Shown piece after piece: positions 11,186-22,754 of a DNA stretch of 64,000 nt; within the stretch, counting starts at the first letter, position 1; the number at the start of each line of letters is the position of its first letter. The DNA comes from Amoeboaphelidium protococcarum (lineage: Eukaryota > Aphelidiomycota > Aphelidea). The notes under the pieces are model-generated. The model was not told where the DNA came from and searched no databases. It saw only the letters and a list, made by a program, of their open reading frames with translations. The stretch lies in NCBI GenBank assembly GCA_023515745.1, contig JALECJ010000056.1:62001-126000 (forward strand). The letters are read 5' to 3'. The position numbers and the translations under genes are program-made.

Positions 11186-11581
11186 TCATTCCTCTGGAAC
11201 TTCACAGTTTTCATCAGAGTACTGAGTCTGACAGGTAGTAGAAGCACAATATAGAGCACCAGTACCGCAGTAACCCCATTCATTGCAGCAGTTGCCGGCT
11301 GAGCAGCCATATTCAATACCATCAATGACGCCACAGCGACCCTCAGTGTCAACGGGCAATTGGCTTACATTTTCATAGCAATCAGCGCCGGACCAAAGGT
11401 CTTGACACCCATTGCCACAGTATAAATCACCTTGACCACAGAATCCGTAAGCAGAGCAACAGTAGCCCTCAGCGCAGGAAGTACCGTTACCACAAGCACC
11501 TGGCTCTTGAGCTGTCGTCATAGAAACGGTGAAACAACTGGCCAGCAGTAACGCGTAAAATGATTCGATCTAGAATAACAT
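11186..11581 (-). CDS. Secreted protein with two ChtBD1 domains, divergent member
   Basis: The 131-residue product has a signal peptide (about 1-24, hydrophobic core FYALLLASCF) followed by two hevein-like modules (CCSAYGFCGQGDLYCG and CCNEWGYCGTGALYC) and an acidic tail EDCEVPEE-like end. The second residue block contains a TAG Gln (MLFQ). It is the most divergent of the four ChtBD1 genes in the window and is separated from the others by COG4. A role in binding chitin outside the cell follows from the family. TGA is the complement of 11186-11188. Confidence 0.88.
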
Positions 11582-11899
11582 TTTTAAATCTAAATTGTAT
11601 TATGTATAAGTAAATAGCTATTAAGTTTTATAAGAGCAATTTATATATATAAAAAAGATATATGACTAGATTGTGAGGCTTTCATAGCCAGACTTTTCAA
11701 ATGGTGTAACATATGCTCTCAGGGTATTGGTTGGTCACGAATTTGTAACTAGTCACACGTATCATTTAGCGGTCATACTGAGCGCAACTGACCACTTCAT
11801 ATAAAGTATAACACAAAAACTTGGACACAAATACAAAATGAAGAATCGGAAAGCTAAGATAAGGCAACGAGGCTCCAAATACCAAAAAACTTTACAGTT
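11582..11899. other. Intergenic between GPI8 3' end and ChtBD1 gene
   Basis: No gene is visible in these 318 bases. The part near 11590-11660 is AT-rich with TATATA-like runs and should hold the promoter of the 11186-11581 gene. Confidence 0.5.
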
Positions 11900-13327
11900 T
11901 CATTTGTTTCTAGCGTCAATCACCAATGCAGTTAGATATGGGACACCAATCAAACCAAGTAACACGCAAATTCCACCAACTTGCTTATACAACTCTTTCT
12001 AATGTTGACTCCTCTACTTTTTTGGATAAATCTTTGACTAATGATGATGCTCAAATATCAGTTGACTCTTCTTTACAAAATGATGAAGAGATTTCCGCAC
12101 CATTAAATTCAAATTAAACAGAATAGTAGTCGCGTCTTTGTACAGTAATGCTATAGTGTCCTCTTCATCTTGATCATCTTTAGCGTCACCGAGCTCTTTA
12201 TTATCATCATCTTAAGATAATGCACCAATTAATTTCTCATAATCAGAAGTCGGATACAACTGATCAGTATCAAACTATTGTTTTGCTTCTTATAAAGAGG
12301 CAGCGCCATCAAACGTATATACATCGTGAGTAGGCTCAAATTATTACACATAACCAAAAAAGTCTGTAATCAGCATTTAATCTTGGTGTCGCGATAGTAG
12401 ATCTGTCCTAACTCCAAAATGACTGTAAAGCAGATCAGGTCTCAATGATGAAAACAAGTCATTTAGCTTAGCCTTGCTCGACATTGAAGTCACCTGAGAC
12501 TCCATGAAATCCAAAAGATAGTATGTAAATCTATCAATGACTGCCACACCTAAATCATGTGATGTATGATGACTATACGAGTTCTCCTTTTTCTTACTAC
12601 TACCTGCAGCCATAACGTTAGGCGAGTAGAAGCGGAAATATAGAGTATTAGCCTGGCAAGTATCTATCATGAACAAAATCTCCTTATATCGCCGCTTCTC
12701 ATTCATCTGATGGAAGGCATCTGCAATATCCCATGAGCTAATTTCTTCATTATCTTGAAACTTTAGAAATTCATCTCCACCATGTCCGGTCATGTACACA
12801 AGAACATTACTCTTATCGTCAGACATTAGCCGTTTAGATTTAGGAACATTCTACTCATGCCGGCCCGTGAGGACACGCAAAAAGTTCTCAACCGTCACTT
12901 CATAGCCTCTATAATCAACTTCGACATCCTCGCCATACAAATCAAGTCTACGATCAGCATTATTGTATATCGTTCCCGGGTATTTATTACGAGCATTGCA
13001 GGCAACATCATCGGCGAGCATAAGAATGATATGAGAGTCTGGGATACCAAGCCTCTTCACCGTGCGATAGAATGATAGAGTATTTGCAATGTGTCGATAG
13101 TTGAACCAAAATCTTGATGTACATACCAGCACAGCCCAATTGTTGGAATGTTTTGCTTCATTCTGACTAAAAGAGTCGGCATAGAAAGCTCTCACAGCCG
13201 ACTGCACTTGTAACTCTTTACTATTCTCATTAGAAGAATCGACAAAGAGCAGTTATTCATTGTCTTGAGAGGCAGCTAATCTAAAAATATAGCAGATTAA
13301 CAACAGCGAAATGGATATCATCTTCAT
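11900..13327 (-). CDS. GPI8: GPI-anchor transamidase catalytic subunit (C13 cysteine protease)
   Basis: The 475-residue product starts with a signal peptide ([15 protein letters not shown]) and has the highly conserved PIG-K/GPI8 block [18 protein letters not shown]. The catalytic His is in MTGHGG and the catalytic Cys in IDTCQ. It cleaves the C-terminal propeptide of substrates in the ER and transfers them to GPI. The frame continues through an acidic linker (encoded near 12130-12280) to a single C-terminal membrane helix ([19 protein letters not shown]) and ends at TGA (complement of 11900-11902), giving the expected type I topology. The tail is about 80 residues longer than in animals. A small plus-strand open frame at 11926-12117 is its shadow. 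Confidence 0.93.
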
Positions 13328-13465
13328 ATTAGTAGATGGACACAGATTGGGTTTGAGTTAAAAGACTAAATGTATTGCGGTAGAAAAAGAAAGAGAAACT
13401 TTGTAATGAAACAAGATGCGATGGAGTGATTATAAAATTTCAATTCATTTATACAGTTCATTAAA

Positions 13466-13912
13466 TCAATTAATTGCAATAGTCTTCTTACTTGGCAGTG
13501 CCTCGGCTCTCTTTGGAATCTTCACCTCCAGGACGCCATTCTCATAATTGGCAGAGATGTTATCAACATCCGCGTTTTTTGGCACCATCAGCGTACGTTC
13601 AAACTTGCCATAAGAACGCTCCTGTACGTGCCACTTGCCTTGTTGTTCATCCTTACTCTGCGTGTTCTCACCAAAGATCCTCAACTTATTATTCGCCAGT
13701 TCAATCTAGATAGCCTCCTTTGGGATACCAGCCAGTTCAGATTACACCACGTAGTCATTATCGCGTTCAATAACATCAATAGGGAATGCAGTCTTGTATG
13801 TAGAAGGCACCAAAGCACGTTCATCTCTACCACCTTCTGCACTCTTATCAAATGTTTGCAGCATTTGATTTAGGCGATTGAACACAAATTCATCATCAAA
13901 GAATAGGCTCAT
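13466..13912 (-). CDS. Small heat-shock protein (HSP20, alpha-crystallin domain), copy 1
   Basis: The 148-residue chaperone has a short N-terminal arm and an alpha-crystallin domain (about 45-135) with the terminal GVLEVKIPK beta-strand motif and a short tail. Members hold unfolding proteins as ATP-independent holdases. The domain's second half is almost identical to that of the gene at 22755-23210, while the N-terminal halves differ strongly. TAA and TAG each encode one Gln (VVQSELA and AIQIELA). A consensus heat-shock element and a TATA box lie just upstream (14001-14038). The start at 13910-13912 begins MSLFFDDEF. Confidence 0.92.
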
Positions 13913-14991
13913 TTTGATTCTTGTTTATACTTTTCTTTTAATTCGCTTTTACTTGTTACAGATCGTAATGAGGATAAAGAGTGAGAGTGTGCAATATGCC
14001 GTTTTATAGTGTGATCATGATATCATTCGAGAACTTTCGCGTTGATTCCACACTGTGTGATTCGACTGAAACAATTGTTCGCGATCATTCCACTAGACAG
14101 CACGGCGTGATCTTTGCGGTTATAAGACTAAAATCGGTCTTATCGTGACAATGAAGTGCAGCTATGTTTTCAAAATAGCGAAAATAAGCTGCATTTAAAT
14201 AAAATTTATTTTCCAATAGCACTATGACAGTCTTTCTTTGACCACATTGACTTTTTCTCGCTCTAGCCTCTTCCACGCGACCTAAAATCACATTGCAAAA
14301 CGATTGAAATTGAAGAAAACTTATCTTTGATAGTTGTAGATAGTCTTATGATCAACAAAGCTGTAAACTTGCAGCATCTAATTAGTAAACTTTGAAATCA
14401 CGAATTGGAACACTTGACTCGTGATAGAAGCCACCATATAATCTATACAAAAGTCACGCAGCCGTCGCCTTAAAATGACCAATCATAAGCCACAGAGAGC
14501 CGTAAGCCTCAAATCAAAATCATGATCAGGAGTCAGCGGGAGCAAAACCCACATTTTCAGGAGTATTTTTTCGAATCGCTGTGCAAAATCAGTGCCACAC
14601 GCCCTCAAAGTAGGCGGCGTCGGACTTTAATCTTTGCAGTTACACACCGTGTTTATTGATCAGTTTTTATTGTTCATCATTGGGCATTGCTGTTGGTATT
14701 AGTAGTAGTAGAGTTAGTATTTCTATATTTATATCTACCCGTCGTTATCGCCAGTGCTGTCTTGATCTATAAACACTGCTATTTCAATCCCACTGCGTGC
14801 GATTCCTTAGTGACTGATCTTCGTGCCAAGTAAACAATAAACTTTCTCTTCCGAAATAGGATAAATTGCTGCTGCATCATCATCATTATTGATCAAGAAG
14901 CTAGCTCTATATATCCTCACCGTAATAGTTTTTGCATTTGTATTTAATAATTTGCAGTCCATTATAAGAAGAATCTGTTGTAAAAATCGTA
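13913..14991. other. Divergent intergenic region between HSP20 and GT2 genes
   Basis: No convincing gene was found in these 1,079 bases. The left part holds the HSP20 promoter. The right part holds the promoter and leader of the glycosyltransferase. Small open frames such as 14085-14291 on the minus strand resemble no family. Confidence 0.55.
14001..14038 (-). promoter_or_regulatory. Heat-shock element and TATA box of HSP20 copy 1
   Basis: Positions 14026-14038 read TTCGAGAACTTTC, a perfect three-unit heat-shock element (TTC nn GAA nn TTC). It lies next to a minus-strand CTATAAAA box at 14002-14009, about 90 bp upstream of the HSP20 ATG. The arrangement is the classical HSF1-responsive promoter. 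Confidence 0.65.
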
Positions 14992-16764
14992 ATGTCAAAG
15001 AGTCTAAATTTGCAGCTCTAGTAAGCCTTGAGGGCTGTGTCTTAGAGAATACCCGGTGTAGTGTTTATCCTGGGAGCATTACTGCTCTTCCTTGGTCCGC
15101 TATACCTCACTGGTCTGTATTGGGTGGTGGTAGCTCTGCTCAAATTGTGTCTGGTGACTAACGCTGTCCGCCTGGCTGTCGGTCTGGTGATTACCGCTAT
15201 TAAGACCAGAAAACACATTGATCTCGACTGGATGGCCAAGTACAGGGATGTCGTTGCCAGCTGGGAAGGCGAGAGAGAGATTGATGTCAAGCCATCTGCT
15301 GTGAAGCATGTGATCATTATACCAAACTATAAAGAAGATCGCGATGTGCTGTGCGAGACTCTCGACACTCTGGCTCATCACTATCAGGCCAAGAACTGCT
15401 ATAAAGTCATCATGGCCATGGAGCAGGGCGAGAAGGGATGCGAAGAGAAGGCTGAAGGTTTGATTAAGGAATTTGGTCATCGCTTTTTCGATATGAAGTA
15501 CACTGTGCATCCATCTGGTATTGCGGGTGAAGCTCGTGGTAAGAGTTCCAATGTAGCATGGGCTGCCACTTACTATCATCAGAATTGGATGTTGGCCAAT
15601 GATTCGAAGAATGAAGTGATCACCGTTATGGATGCTGATACTCATCTGACCTCAAAGTACTTCGATTGTCTTACGTACAAGTATTGCATTGCCACTGAGG
15701 ATGAGTAGAAGCGTATGCTATTTGCACCTACTCTGATTTTTGACCGTAATGCGAATGACGTGCCATTTGTGGTGAGACTTGCGGATATCTGTTGGTCTAT
15801 CGGTTTGATGAGTAATTTTTAGCTGGTGGTCAAGTTTCCGTGCTCAGTGTACACCATCACCATGCAGTTGGCTGAACGTGTTGGCTTTTGGGATGCCGGT
15901 CCAGAGGCTATCGGTGAAGATATGCACATGGCTCTGAAGTGTTGGACCAAGCTGGGCATGAATTTGATTGCAACTCCTATCTATGTTCCTGCCAGTTGTT
16001 CCTGTGTTCAAGCTGATACTTATCTGGGTAGTGTTAACGCGCGTTTCCAGTAAAGTTTGAGACACTTGTGGGGAGCTTTGGATTTTGGTTACGCTTTCTC
16101 CAGTATCATCATTGAAGGCTGCTGGTACAAGTCTCCTCTGAGATCGTTCCTGTGTGTCTACCTGCTGTTTGAGATCTTCTTCCAGCCTTACTTTGGTTTC
16201 TACCATCTGACTGCGCAGATCATATTCCCTCAGTCGATGGTTGGTATTGGTTCTTTTGTTATTGAGTATGTTACCTATATCAATTTGGCGTTAATTCCGC
16301 CAGCAATTATCGTGGCCTTCGCCTATGAGAGATATCACTATTTGGCATGTCACTATCGCGCCTCTATCCTGAAGATGGTCAAGGATAAGATGAGCCAAGA
16401 GTCTTTGGCCAATTCCGTTGAACTGGCTTCACCTCTGAAGAATTGTGCTAGCGATAATAGCGATCGATTCGCGCATGAAGGCGATCTGATGATTAGAGAC
16501 GTTGATCACCATGACGCGATTGACGAATTTGCTCAGAGTCGGGTTGCATTCAGAAAGTGGTATCAGATTATTGACTGGGCCGGTCTTCCGTTCTGTCTCT
16601 TTGCTTATTACTTGATTCCAGGTATTAATGCAATGATGTGGCAGTTGGTGACGAATAAGTTGGATTACAAAGTGAGTTTGAAGCCAACTACCAGACCTGC
16701 TGGTGCCACTGGGGGCAATGCTGTCAATGGCTCAGCCGATGGAGTTGCTTTGACTAAAAATTGA
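14992..16764 (+). CDS. Membrane GT2-family glycosyltransferase (processive-type, fungal orphan family)
   Basis: The 590-residue protein has two hydrophobic segments at the N-terminus (about 24-65), a cytosolic GT2 catalytic domain and several C-terminal membrane helices. Visible catalytic features are IIIPNYKED (nucleotide-binding start), ARGKSSNVAWAA, the metal-binding VMDADTH, an acceptor-site GEDMHMALKCW, and a QQSLRHLWGA motif in the place of the QxxRW of chitin and cellulose synthases. It should transfer sugars from an NDP-sugar at a membrane; the polymer is not evident. The ATG at 14992 begins a polar stretch with two adjacent TAG/TAA Gln codons, which would hide this start under the standard code. 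Confidence 0.85.
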
Positions 16765-16989
16765 TTCAGCAGGTGATATATAGAATTCTATAATTCATAT
16801 TTTTTTATATATACTTTTACCATACCTTTAACGCCTTCATTGAAAGGGAAGATGTTGGTTTAGATCTCCATCTTGATTACGGTTGCCAAGAGACACTTCT
16901 GCTGAAGGGATGCTCCCTCCATTCAGCCAGAGTTAAATCTTGTAAACTGAACAAACTTTAATAGATCGCACCATAAGATTTCTCTAATA

Positions 16990-18431
16990 ATGATATCAGC
17001 AGCGGGTGTTCAAGACGTTAAGTCAGATAACAATTAGGGAGACAGTCCAAAGTCAAAGTGTGTGTTGAAGCAAAGCCGTAAGTGTTTAATCGTTTAGATG
17101 AGATATTGATGTAACAAGTAACAATTGTTGTAGTTGCCAGATATGCCGCATTGACTCAGTTTTATCAAATGAGATATCCACATGAGCCATAGAGTTAGAT
17201 TGAACATGATATGGAATTAATTTAAAGAGGATATAGAAACCAAGAACTTGATAAAATCTTGATTCCATTGATACACGGTTATGACGAGAGACTGGAGTAT
17301 CAGCGAGAAGTGATGAAGAAGTTTGAGTCCCAAATGCAGCGTGTACAAGACAAAATGAATGATCTATACAGGGAGAATGAAGAACTAAAAAAGAAATAGA
17401 ATAATGAGGTAGTTATGCGTAAGAAGGTGGATATTTTGCTTGAAGAGAACACACTCTTAATGGAAAATTAACGGGCCAGCGAGCTACTGATCAGAAAATC
17501 GTTCGAACTGGAGGCCAAGATGAAACAGATGGAGAAGCAGAATATGGTGGCAGAATCTGATGCAATCCGCGATCTCAACTCTCAATTGTCTAAGTAAAAG
17601 GAAATCAATCATGATTTAAGTATTTAGTTGAAAGCGGAGTAGGCCAAAACTATGAAACTGAGTAATTAGATTCATGCGATGGAGAAATAGCAGAAGGAGG
17701 TGATGGAGTCTGATCAAACGATGCGAGAGAGCTATCACAAGATGAAGTAATGGTTCGAAGCGTCTAGAAATAAAACTGAAGAATTCGAGTAATGTTGTCA
17801 GGAGATGAATATCTTGCAGTGGCTGAATAATTATCATGATCGTCATAATAACAACGAGATTAATGTGGACAATGATCGGCTTCTACTGGCTAGCATAAGG
17901 AAATTGAAGAGAGATTTGGCTTTGGAGGTAAAAGAGAGCCGGAAGTTGAAAGCTGATCTTTCTGATCTCGTTGAAGCTCACTAGAAGCTGGTAAGGAGGT
18001 ACAAAGAGGATTTCGACTCTGTTGATGACAAGTTTAATTCAGTTTAATCCGCTCTAAGAGAGGCTTTATTTAATCGTGAAGAAGCTGAATAAGCGGTGAA
18101 GTAGTTGAGTGCGTAGAATGACCGTCTCTAACGCGAAGTTGTCCATCTTCAGAGTTAGCTCAATGCTGTATAACGCGAACGAAGAGGAGAAACTGAAGAG
18201 ATGCTTCAAAGGCATTTAGCTGGATTAAATGCTGTGAAAAGTGAATCTGAAGCTATTCAAGATAGATTAAAGCAAGAAGTTTTGTAGTTGAAGAGAGCCA
18301 AGACTGACATGTAGACTGAAATTGGCTGGCTTTTGCGCGATAAAGGCCTCATCAGCAATGTTGATTTGCGCAACAACTCCAAATATTTGGACAGTATTCA
18401 GCGAAATATAAAGAATAAATTGGAAAGTTGA
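16990..18431 (+). CDS. Coiled-coil protein (centrosome-type architecture), one intron
   Basis: Exon 1 is 16990-17077. An intron at 17078-17133 (GTAAGT...TTGTAG, 56 nt) precedes exon 2 at 17134-18431. The 461-residue product has a short polar N-terminus, a conserved-looking block (RYAALTQFYQMRYPHEP and ILIPLIHGYDERLEYQ), then about 350 residues of heptad-rich helix with many Glu, Lys and Gln. Such an arrangement is common in centriole and basal-body scaffolds, but I cannot name the family. Gln is written with TAG/TAA about thirty times. An unspliced start at ATG 17109 is possible; the spliced model is preferred for its good splice sites and phase. Confidence 0.7.
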
Positions 18432-18499
18432 GTCAAATATAAATTGATAGATTATAGATAGACCAAGTTTCACACATCTTACTTCTGTTGTCAGATTGG

Positions 18500-18946
18500 T
18501 CATTGTTCAGGCTAAATTGCGCGTTATTCATCCAAGTTGGACTCATAACTTAGTGGAATTCTCTTACCAGTACGCAGAGAGCGAGTTCCCAAATCATTCA
18601 AATCAATTTCAGCCTCTTTGACCAAGTTTGCATACTCCTCTGGATCCAGATCTTCGTCCATCATATCATAGTCCTCCTCTTCATCGTCATCATCCTCCTC
18701 ATTGTCGTCGTCACCATCTTGCAGAACTTGAGACGTTTGAGCATCTTCAGGCTACTCAACGACGGAACTCAAGCCTTCACGGTAATCCATATCATTCTCT
18801 TCATCTTCAATATCATTCAAATTGAGAATGGTGGTGGTGGAGGTGTAGGCAGGAGTAACAGCAGATGGACCATCCTCCAGTGAACGTTTCAACGAAGTCT
18901 GATTCTGAGGCTGCTAACCAGCATCAGTTTACTCGTCGGTAGTCAT
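18500..18946 (-). CDS. Small acidic protein, function unknown
   Basis: The frame encodes 148 residues, very rich in Asp and Glu in the centre (about 70-105, including runs of four Asp and three Glu). A more ordered basic-acidic C-terminus follows (AEIDLNDLGTRSLRTGKRIP). I do not recognise a domain. The composition resembles histone or ribosome-assembly chaperones, but nothing in the sequence proves it. The gene is convergent with the coiled-coil gene (69 bp between their stops). ACGCGT sites at 19084-19089 and 19148-19155 lie upstream. TGA is the complement of 18500-18502. Confidence 0.7.
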
Positions 18947-19190
18947 TTTACAAAAATATTACAAAAATTGAATGTGAACAGAATACCAAAAATGAATAAA
19001 ATATTTATAATGTAAAGGTAGAATAGAGCGAAGTGTGCAGTGCCATTCTAATATAAGCGGCGTCAGTTGGTCAACGTTTCAGAACGCGTCCCGGCGCGAC
19101 CAATATTGCTGAAACCGAAAGTGAAACGGGAAATATAACTTTCATAGACGCGTCGATACATATTAAGGTAAAAGTCAAATAGATCAACAT

Positions 19191-21607
19191 TCACAAATTA
19201 GACTTGGGCTTAATACCAGAGTCACCTTGAGCTTCAGCAAAGACGGATCCGGATACCAAAGGCTTGATGACTAGCGCATGCGTCTCAATCCACTAACGTA
19301 CATTCTCGGCAGATTGTTTCTCCGTCTCAGTTTCCTAGTCATGATCTTGGCCATCTCCCAACTCGCTGTACATTGAGGACATTGCCACCTTCCCATCCGA
19401 TCTTGCCTCAATATTTCTCATAATTCTACCGGGCGCACGGCTCTGTTGGGCAGCAGTTGAGGCAGAGATCTACAAAGCATTCAAATTCTCATAAATCTCT
19501 CTGTTGAATATTTTATTCAGATTCCCATCAGGCACAACATCAGTCAGACTCTTGGCATGTTTCTGTAAATTAGGCGGGTTCAACAAGGAATTCTAAGTAT
19601 TGGCACCACTAAACACAATACTGTCCCAAACGCGCTCGTAAACTTTACCATCAGAGTGGCCAATAGCAGAATTTACAACAAAGTCTGGAACAGCCAGAGA
19701 GTCGACCAGCATCGGCAAGTATGGAACAACAGATTGCAGTAACGACTCTTTCTGATACAACAGCTAAGTACGAACTTGCTTCAACTTTGTTGCATTCAGC
19801 GAACCACATTCGACAAAGTCCATAGTGTTCTCGTTAATTAAGTAGAATGCATAACATTTGAATAACACATTCAAAGCACTTGCCACATTACTATTCAACT
19901 GGCTCAACGGCTTCTTCATGAGATTAAACGCCGACTGCTTTCCGTATTTAAACGAAGGCAATTTAGGTAAGGGACCATCCAGCGCAGTTTTAAAGCTTTC
20001 AACCAAACGATACTGACCGAGTGCAAAGGTGAACTTGTACATATCCGATTGTAAACGACCAATTGCCTCGATTTATGATAATCCACTGGCAACCATCTGC
20101 TAGACTAAATCATACAACTTGAAGGCCATCAGTGCAGCTCTGTGTTCAAACACGGCAACAATTGACTATGCATCATCGATTGAAGTGACCACAAATTCAT
20201 TTTTATAGTGCTTGCGAAGGAACTCAAAGTCTGCATTATCAATCTTGGAGCCTGATACAACCTAAGCCACTGATTTCGATGCACTATTACCAACTTGCAG
20301 GCTAAGGACATGATTCTCCCCTTCAGCAGTAAGCATATGAACAAAAGAATTGTAGTTCTCTGCAAATCCCGAGCAGTTCAGGTAGCCATTACCACCACAA
20401 GCCATTCTACACACTTCAATAGAATTTGCACTTTCTGCCGTAGACAGCACCTTCAACGTACAACATTAAATGTGATAAGCCTTCAGACTATCTTTAGATC
20501 CACCCAATTACAACTACTTCATTCGAACATTCAAAGTGAAAGATGCAAATGCAATTGCATAAGTTAGAGCCAATGCAGGAATTAGACGGTACTAAATACT
20601 TTGGTGCTAAATCAAAGGGACCTCTACACTGTTGATATCTTTAAATTGTTTTCTTACATGAGCGTATCTAACCGCGATTGTGACAGCACGCGATAGAGCA
20701 AGAGCAGAATAATTGAGGAAATAAGTTCTCAACAAAGTCATTCCACTGTACAAAGCCTTGGGATCCTTAGGAGGAGTATAAAAACCATTTCTATCCAACT
20801 GGCAATGCTTCATCAGCAGACAATCTCTACCAACGCGGTAATGATTAAACGTGATAGCTCCATTGTCTGCAGAGTTGACGCCCATCTTGGATCCAAGATC
20901 TGCAATTAATATACCTGGCATAGCTCTATGACTTTCAGCATCACGAATGCGTATAAAGAATGCATGTACTCCATAATCTTTACCGTCTACGATAAGGCGA
21001 GCCATTAGAATTGCATGCGTAGCCAGAATTCCTGAACCGCCTGCCCACATCTTGGTCGCCTCCAAACTTGGCGAGTGAATATCAAACTAATCACGTTCCT
21101 TGACATAAGTGGCGGTGGTGAGGATACCGGAAACATCACTACCATGACCCAATTCCGTCTACGCATAGCACCCAATGTACTCAAACCTTTCCAGATGAGG
21201 AACAAGTGCTTTGGCCTGCTACTCAGACGCTTGGTCCTGTATGAAGTCTGTAACCAGAGTCAAATGAAGCGAGATTGGCAACAGGTCATCAATAAGATAG
21301 AGCAAATACGCAACTTCATCCTTATTAAGCAGCAATTAACACTTCAGCTAAACTATACGTTTGCAAACTTGCAATGCCATGTGCATTCTACAAGGCCTAC
21401 TCATGTTCAATCTGTCATGCTTGTACCGAACCACCAAAGGATCTCTCAGAACCTTTTCCAAAATCAACTCTCTTCTGACATCCAAAGTCTACACTCAAAC
21501 TTTCGATGAATGCGTAATGGCAAACAATGAACTTTAAACATTAAAAGTACCTAGCCTGAGAGCAAGGCAATCATGACTGCACTCAACTCCTTATTGATAC
21601 TGTGCAT
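19191..21607 (-). CDS. ACOX: Peroxisomal acyl-CoA oxidase, one intron
   Basis: Exon 1 is 21551-21607. The intron at 21489-21550 (GTACTT...TGTAG, 62 nt) leads to exon 2, 19191-21488. The 784-residue product matches acyl-CoA oxidases: IGCYAQTELGHGS (FAD and substrate site), LEATKMWAGGSG, DLGSKMGVNSADNG, and CRMACGGNGYLNCSG near the catalytic Glu region. It performs the first, H2O2-producing step of peroxisomal beta-oxidation with FAD. The last three residues are Ser-Asn-Leu, a PTS1-like signal close to SKL. Paired ACGCGT sites at 21735 and 21762 lie upstream. A linker of about 60 Gln/Ser/Glu-rich residues before the C-terminus is longer than usual. Confidence 0.92.
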
Positions 21608-21919
21608 CTTTAAACTCTCAACAACGGTATATAAGTATAAAAAGTGATATATATTCAAGTAATAGCTCTCGTGTGTGGCGTTTGAAGAGGAAAGAAGAAG
21701 CGGCGAGTTGAGACAAAGCTCAGTGAGATTGAAAACGCGTCGCGCGTGTCATCTTGAAACGACGCGTTTCGGTTTAGACTTTGTCTATTTGGTAGGATCT
21801 CTAGTGTCGAGTACTACGCCAATATGTAAATTTGGAATCACGCAGACTACATCAAGTCCAGGAAAGCAATCATGTAGACCAAAACATAATTAAGTATATT
21901 AGCAAACAAAGTTCACTTA
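21608..21919. other. Intergenic, ACOX promoter region
   Basis: No gene is seen. The stretch contains two ACGCGT palindromes (21735-21740 and 21762-21767) separated by a GAAACG motif. The open frame at 21675-21893 looks random. Confidence 0.5.
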
Positions 21920-22570
21920 TCAATACAAAAAGGGAATAAGACGGTAACGTGAGTCGATAAACTCTTGATATTGACGGCCGAAATATTGTTGCAATGCCTC
22001 CTCCTCGTATTGGATTCTGTACAATACAGCACCGGTAAACAAAGCCGTGTTTAGAACGACAATCCAACTGCGGGTCCCATGATATAACTGCATACCAATA
22101 GTCACCAGTAAAAGCGCAGTGTACGACGGATGGACCAGATACTGATACGGGCCATTTGTAATCAATTTGTGCTCATCTTTGATAGTGACTACATAGGTAA
22201 AGTATTGACCGAGAGCGCGGTAGGCTGAAATTCTTAACGCGCAACCGACCAGAACTAATATAATGCTCAAGGTATCGACAAATGACCACTGACGTATTCT
22301 ACCAAAAGCATCATATAATCCACCAACTGTAAGCCATCTATAAATTCTTAAAGGCGGAACAATGTAAATTAGGAACGCAACAGCATACATTAGCAAGGCA
22401 CCAGCTTTGACGCTCTGGTTGAGTTTAACGACCACTCTAGCAAACGGGTCTTTTACTTCACTCTCATTGAATTTGAAATGACTTTCATTGGAGACCACCG
22501 CAACATGAAAGCAAGCAAGAGTTACCACAAGTCCCAGTACTTTCACAATGATTGTTAAAAAATCGTTCAT
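21920..22570 (-). CDS. Isoprenylcysteine carboxyl methyltransferase-like membrane protein
   Basis: The 216-residue protein has about five hydrophobic segments and the ICMT-family C-terminal signature: YRALGQYFTYVV, ITNGPYQYLVHPSY (cofactor-binding GPY..vRHPxY type), then the EEEALQQYFGRQYQEF acidic region. In the family such proteins methylate a prenyl-cysteine or related thiol at the ER using AdoMet. It is slightly shorter and more divergent than canonical STE14, so the substrate is open. No TAA/TAG is used internally. TGA is the complement of 21920-21922. Confidence 0.8.
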   Translation of the reverse strand: MNDFLTIIVKVLGLVVTLACFHVAVVSNESHFKFNESEVKDPFARVVVKLNQSVKAGALLMYAVAFLIYIVPPLRIYRWLTVGGLYDAFGRIRQWSFVDTLSIILVLVGCALRISAYRALGQYFTYVVTIKDEHKLITNGPYQYLVHPSYTALLLVTIGMQLYHGTRSWIVVLNTALFTGAVLYRIQYEEEALQQYFGRQYQEFIDSRYRLIPFLY

Positions 22571-22754
22571 ACTGCAAAGTAACGAGAGGCGAATTTAAAG
22601 AAGTGATCGACAAGGGGAAACGAAAATCACATTTGACAGCGCTGATTATTCTTAATCACAAATCAATAAGTATTTTCAAATTCATTATTACAGCATATCA
22701 CATAATATAATATCAATACATACATCAGTGCCACATATTACATATCACATTCTC

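Noticed and set aside
11926-12117. Plus-strand open frame of 63 codons
   Set aside because: Antisense to the GPI8 C-terminal tail and membrane helix, which are well supported.
14085-14291. Small minus-strand open frame in the HSP20-GT2 intergenic region
   Set aside because: No similarity to a family, no neighbouring signals, and continues into AT-rich non-coding sequence.
17109-17133. Unspliced start of the coiled-coil gene at ATG 17109
   Set aside because: Lies inside a well-formed GTAAGT...TTGTAG intron whose removal joins a start at 16990 in phase. Kept only as an alternative.
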